7,310 bases of DNA from JAGGYK01 sp034716155 (GTDB lineage: Bacteria; Desulfobacterota; Desulfomonilia; UBA1062), in assembly GCA_034716155.1 (NCBI GenBank), contig JAYEFR010000262.1, positions 1-7,310 on the forward strand, written 5' to 3'. The notes under the pieces were generated by a model. That model ran no database searches. It was given only the letters and a program-made list of their open reading frames with translations, and had not been told where the DNA came from. Below are positions 6,531 through 7,310 of this stretch, piece after piece; position 1 is the stretch's first letter, and every line of letters begins with the position of its first letter. Position numbers and translations under genes: made by a program.

Positions 6531-6534
6531 GATA

Positions 6535-7113
6535 ATGCAAGATATTATAAAACAAACCATACAGGATAACATTACCCTTCATGAGAATCTATTTGATATT
6601 ATACCGAAGATAGAGGCTGTCGCAAAGGTTATGCTTGGCTGCATATCTAAGGGTAATAAGATCATGTTTGCAGGCAATGGAGGATCTGCAGCGGATGCCC
6701 AACACCTGGCGGCAGAGCTTGTGAACAGATTCTTGATGGAAAGAAGCCCAATAGCCGGCTTGGCTCTTACTACAGATACATCGGTTATTACATCTATAGG
6801 TAATGATTATTCATTTGATGATCTCTTTTTAAAACAGGTCATCGCTTTGGGCATAAAAGGGGATGTATTATTTTCCATCTCCACCAGTGGAAATTCCGTA
6901 AACATAATAAAGGCCATTTGTGTGGCAAAGGATATGGGTATTATTACTGTTGGGATGACAGGATCCAGCGGGGGAAAGATGAAGGGCCTCGTTGATTATC
7001 TGATACCAGTGCCATCAAGTGAAACCCCAAGGATTCAGGAGGCCCATATCCTTATAGGACATATTATCTGTGAGATAATAGAGAGAATGTCAAACAAGGC
7101 AATATGTTCATAA
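6535..7113 (+). CDS. gmhA: Phosphoheptose isomerase (sedoheptulose 7-phosphate isomerase)
   Basis: This cytoplasmic SIS-fold enzyme converts sedoheptulose 7-phosphate to glycero-manno-heptose 7-phosphate, the first step to the ADP-heptose used in the LPS inner core. The product is 192 aa, the normal length. Visible landmarks are the sugar-phosphate loop AGNGGSAADAQHLAAEL (47-62) with catalytic Glu61, TTDTS (79-83), the second SIS loop SISTSGNS (114-121), and RIQEAHILIGH (166-176), where Gln168 and His176 match the E. coli catalytic Gln172 and His180. The paralogue DiaA (replication initiation) shares the fold, but these catalytic residues and the presence of lptD in the same window favour GmhA. 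It is transcribed divergently from the signalling operon, with a strong ribosome binding site. The HldE/GmhB partners are not in the window. Confidence 0.95.
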   Translation: MQDIIKQTIQDNITLHENLFDIIPKIEAVAKVMLGCISKGNKIMFAGNGGSAADAQHLAAELVNRFLMERSPIAGLALTTDTSVITSIGNDYSFDDLFLKQVIALGIKGDVLFSISTSGNSVNIIKAICVAKDMGIITVGMTGSSGGKMKGLVDYLIPVPSSETPRIQEAHILIGHIICEIIERMSNKAICS

Positions 7114-7169
7114 ATGAATTTATTGTCGCAAAGGATGAGTTCCTCGATAGCCTTTTTGCGAGACCATGA
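7104..7169 (+). CDS. Possible 21-residue ORF overlapping the gmhA end
   Basis: ATG 7104 lies inside the last codons of gmhA, 4 bases after AAGG, and reads 21 codons to TGA 7167. The product begins MFINEFIVAKDEF and is rich in acidic and aromatic residues, so it looks protein-like. It could be a coupled micro-ORF, the remnant of a decayed gene, or chance. I recognise no family, and its shortness keeps confidence low. Confidence 0.2.
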   Translation: MFINEFIVAKDEFLDSLFARP

Positions 7170-7198
7170 TAGATGATTGTTGACCCCTGACAGCCGCC

Positions 7199-7244
7199 TC
7201 TTTCATATAAACGCTCATGCCTGCGCGGCAGGCACAACGAAAGA
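7199..7244. repeat. GC-rich hairpin enclosed by a second inverted repeat
   Basis: The inner stem is perfect: TGCCTGC (7218-7224), loop GCG, GCAGGCA (7228-7234). The outer arms TCTTTC (7199-7204) and GAAAGA (7239-7244) could close a larger structure. It stands out as GC-rich in AT-rich surroundings. It lies after gmhA and before the next start, so it may be a transcription stop or attenuator, but no T-tract follows, which argues against a standard intrinsic terminator. It may instead be a copy of a dispersed palindromic repeat. Confidence 0.5.
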
Positions 7245-7295
7245 TGAAAATATATGCTATTTTCTCTCTGAATATATTTAAATCGTGAGGCAATC

Positions 7296-7310
7296 GTGAA
7301 GCTAAAACTT
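7296..7310 (+). CDS. Start of a further gene, cut by the window end
   Basis: GTG 7296 is preceded by GTGAGG (7285-7290) at 5-base spacing, and an in-frame TGA at 7269 excludes an earlier start. Only five codons (M-K-L-K-L) are visible, so no function can be given. A gene transcribed with gmhA, perhaps in LPS or heptose synthesis, would fit the position, but this is a guess. Confidence 0.4.

Noticed and set aside
7180..7211. Promoter before the last partial gene (TTGACC at 7180 with TATAAA at 7206)
   Set aside because: The spacing is 20 bp, outside the usual range, and the alternative CATATA at 18 bp is a poor match.
1..7310. CRISPR array, tRNA, rRNA, insertion sequence or phage genes
   Set aside because: No direct-repeat array, cloverleaf, rRNA-like stretch, transposase or integrase motif was seen on either strand.

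Overview
The window suggests a diderm, LPS-making bacterium. It carries lptD, which builds LPS into the outer membrane, and gmhA, which makes the heptose precursor of the LPS core. The DNA is AT-leaning with heavy use of ATA (Ile) and AGG/AGA (Arg) codons. PATAN (DUF4388) and Roadblock/LC7 signalling proteins are present. Together these fit a deltaproteobacterium in the broad sense (Desulfobacterota/Myxococcota) or a Nitrospirota-like lineage. This placement is inference, since no rRNA or other taxonomic marker is present.

Layout. Positions 2-3359 (+ strand) hold a tightly packed run: the 3' part of folC (folate polyglutamylation, cut by the window edge), lptD (starts inside folC, 13-bp overlap) and an HD-domain phosphohydrolase (2 bp after lptD). 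Positions 6253 down to 3288 (- strand) hold a four-gene operon with 4-bp, 4-bp and 1-bp junctions. In transcription order it encodes a stand-alone Roadblock/LC7 protein, a PATAN/winged-helix-like protein, a two-TM HAMP membrane protein with no output domain, and a REC-PATAN-Roadblock-like response regulator. The two runs converge and their coding ends overlap by 72 bp. A 281-bp divergent intergenic region (6254-6534) separates the signalling operon from gmhA (+). It contains a good candidate promoter for the minus operon with a dyad at its predicted start site. After gmhA come a possible 21-codon ORF, a GC-rich hairpin and the first codons of a further + strand gene at the window edge.

The most interesting element is the four-gene minus-strand operon. 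It looks like a complete transmembrane signalling relay: a periplasmic sensor domain with HAMP, a phospho-receiver, two PATAN modules and two Roadblock-type modules. There is no histidine kinase, methyl-accepting domain, CheW/CheA or Ras-like (MglA-type) GTPase in the window. I cannot match this gene set to a named system. The remaining genes are ordinary folate and envelope functions.
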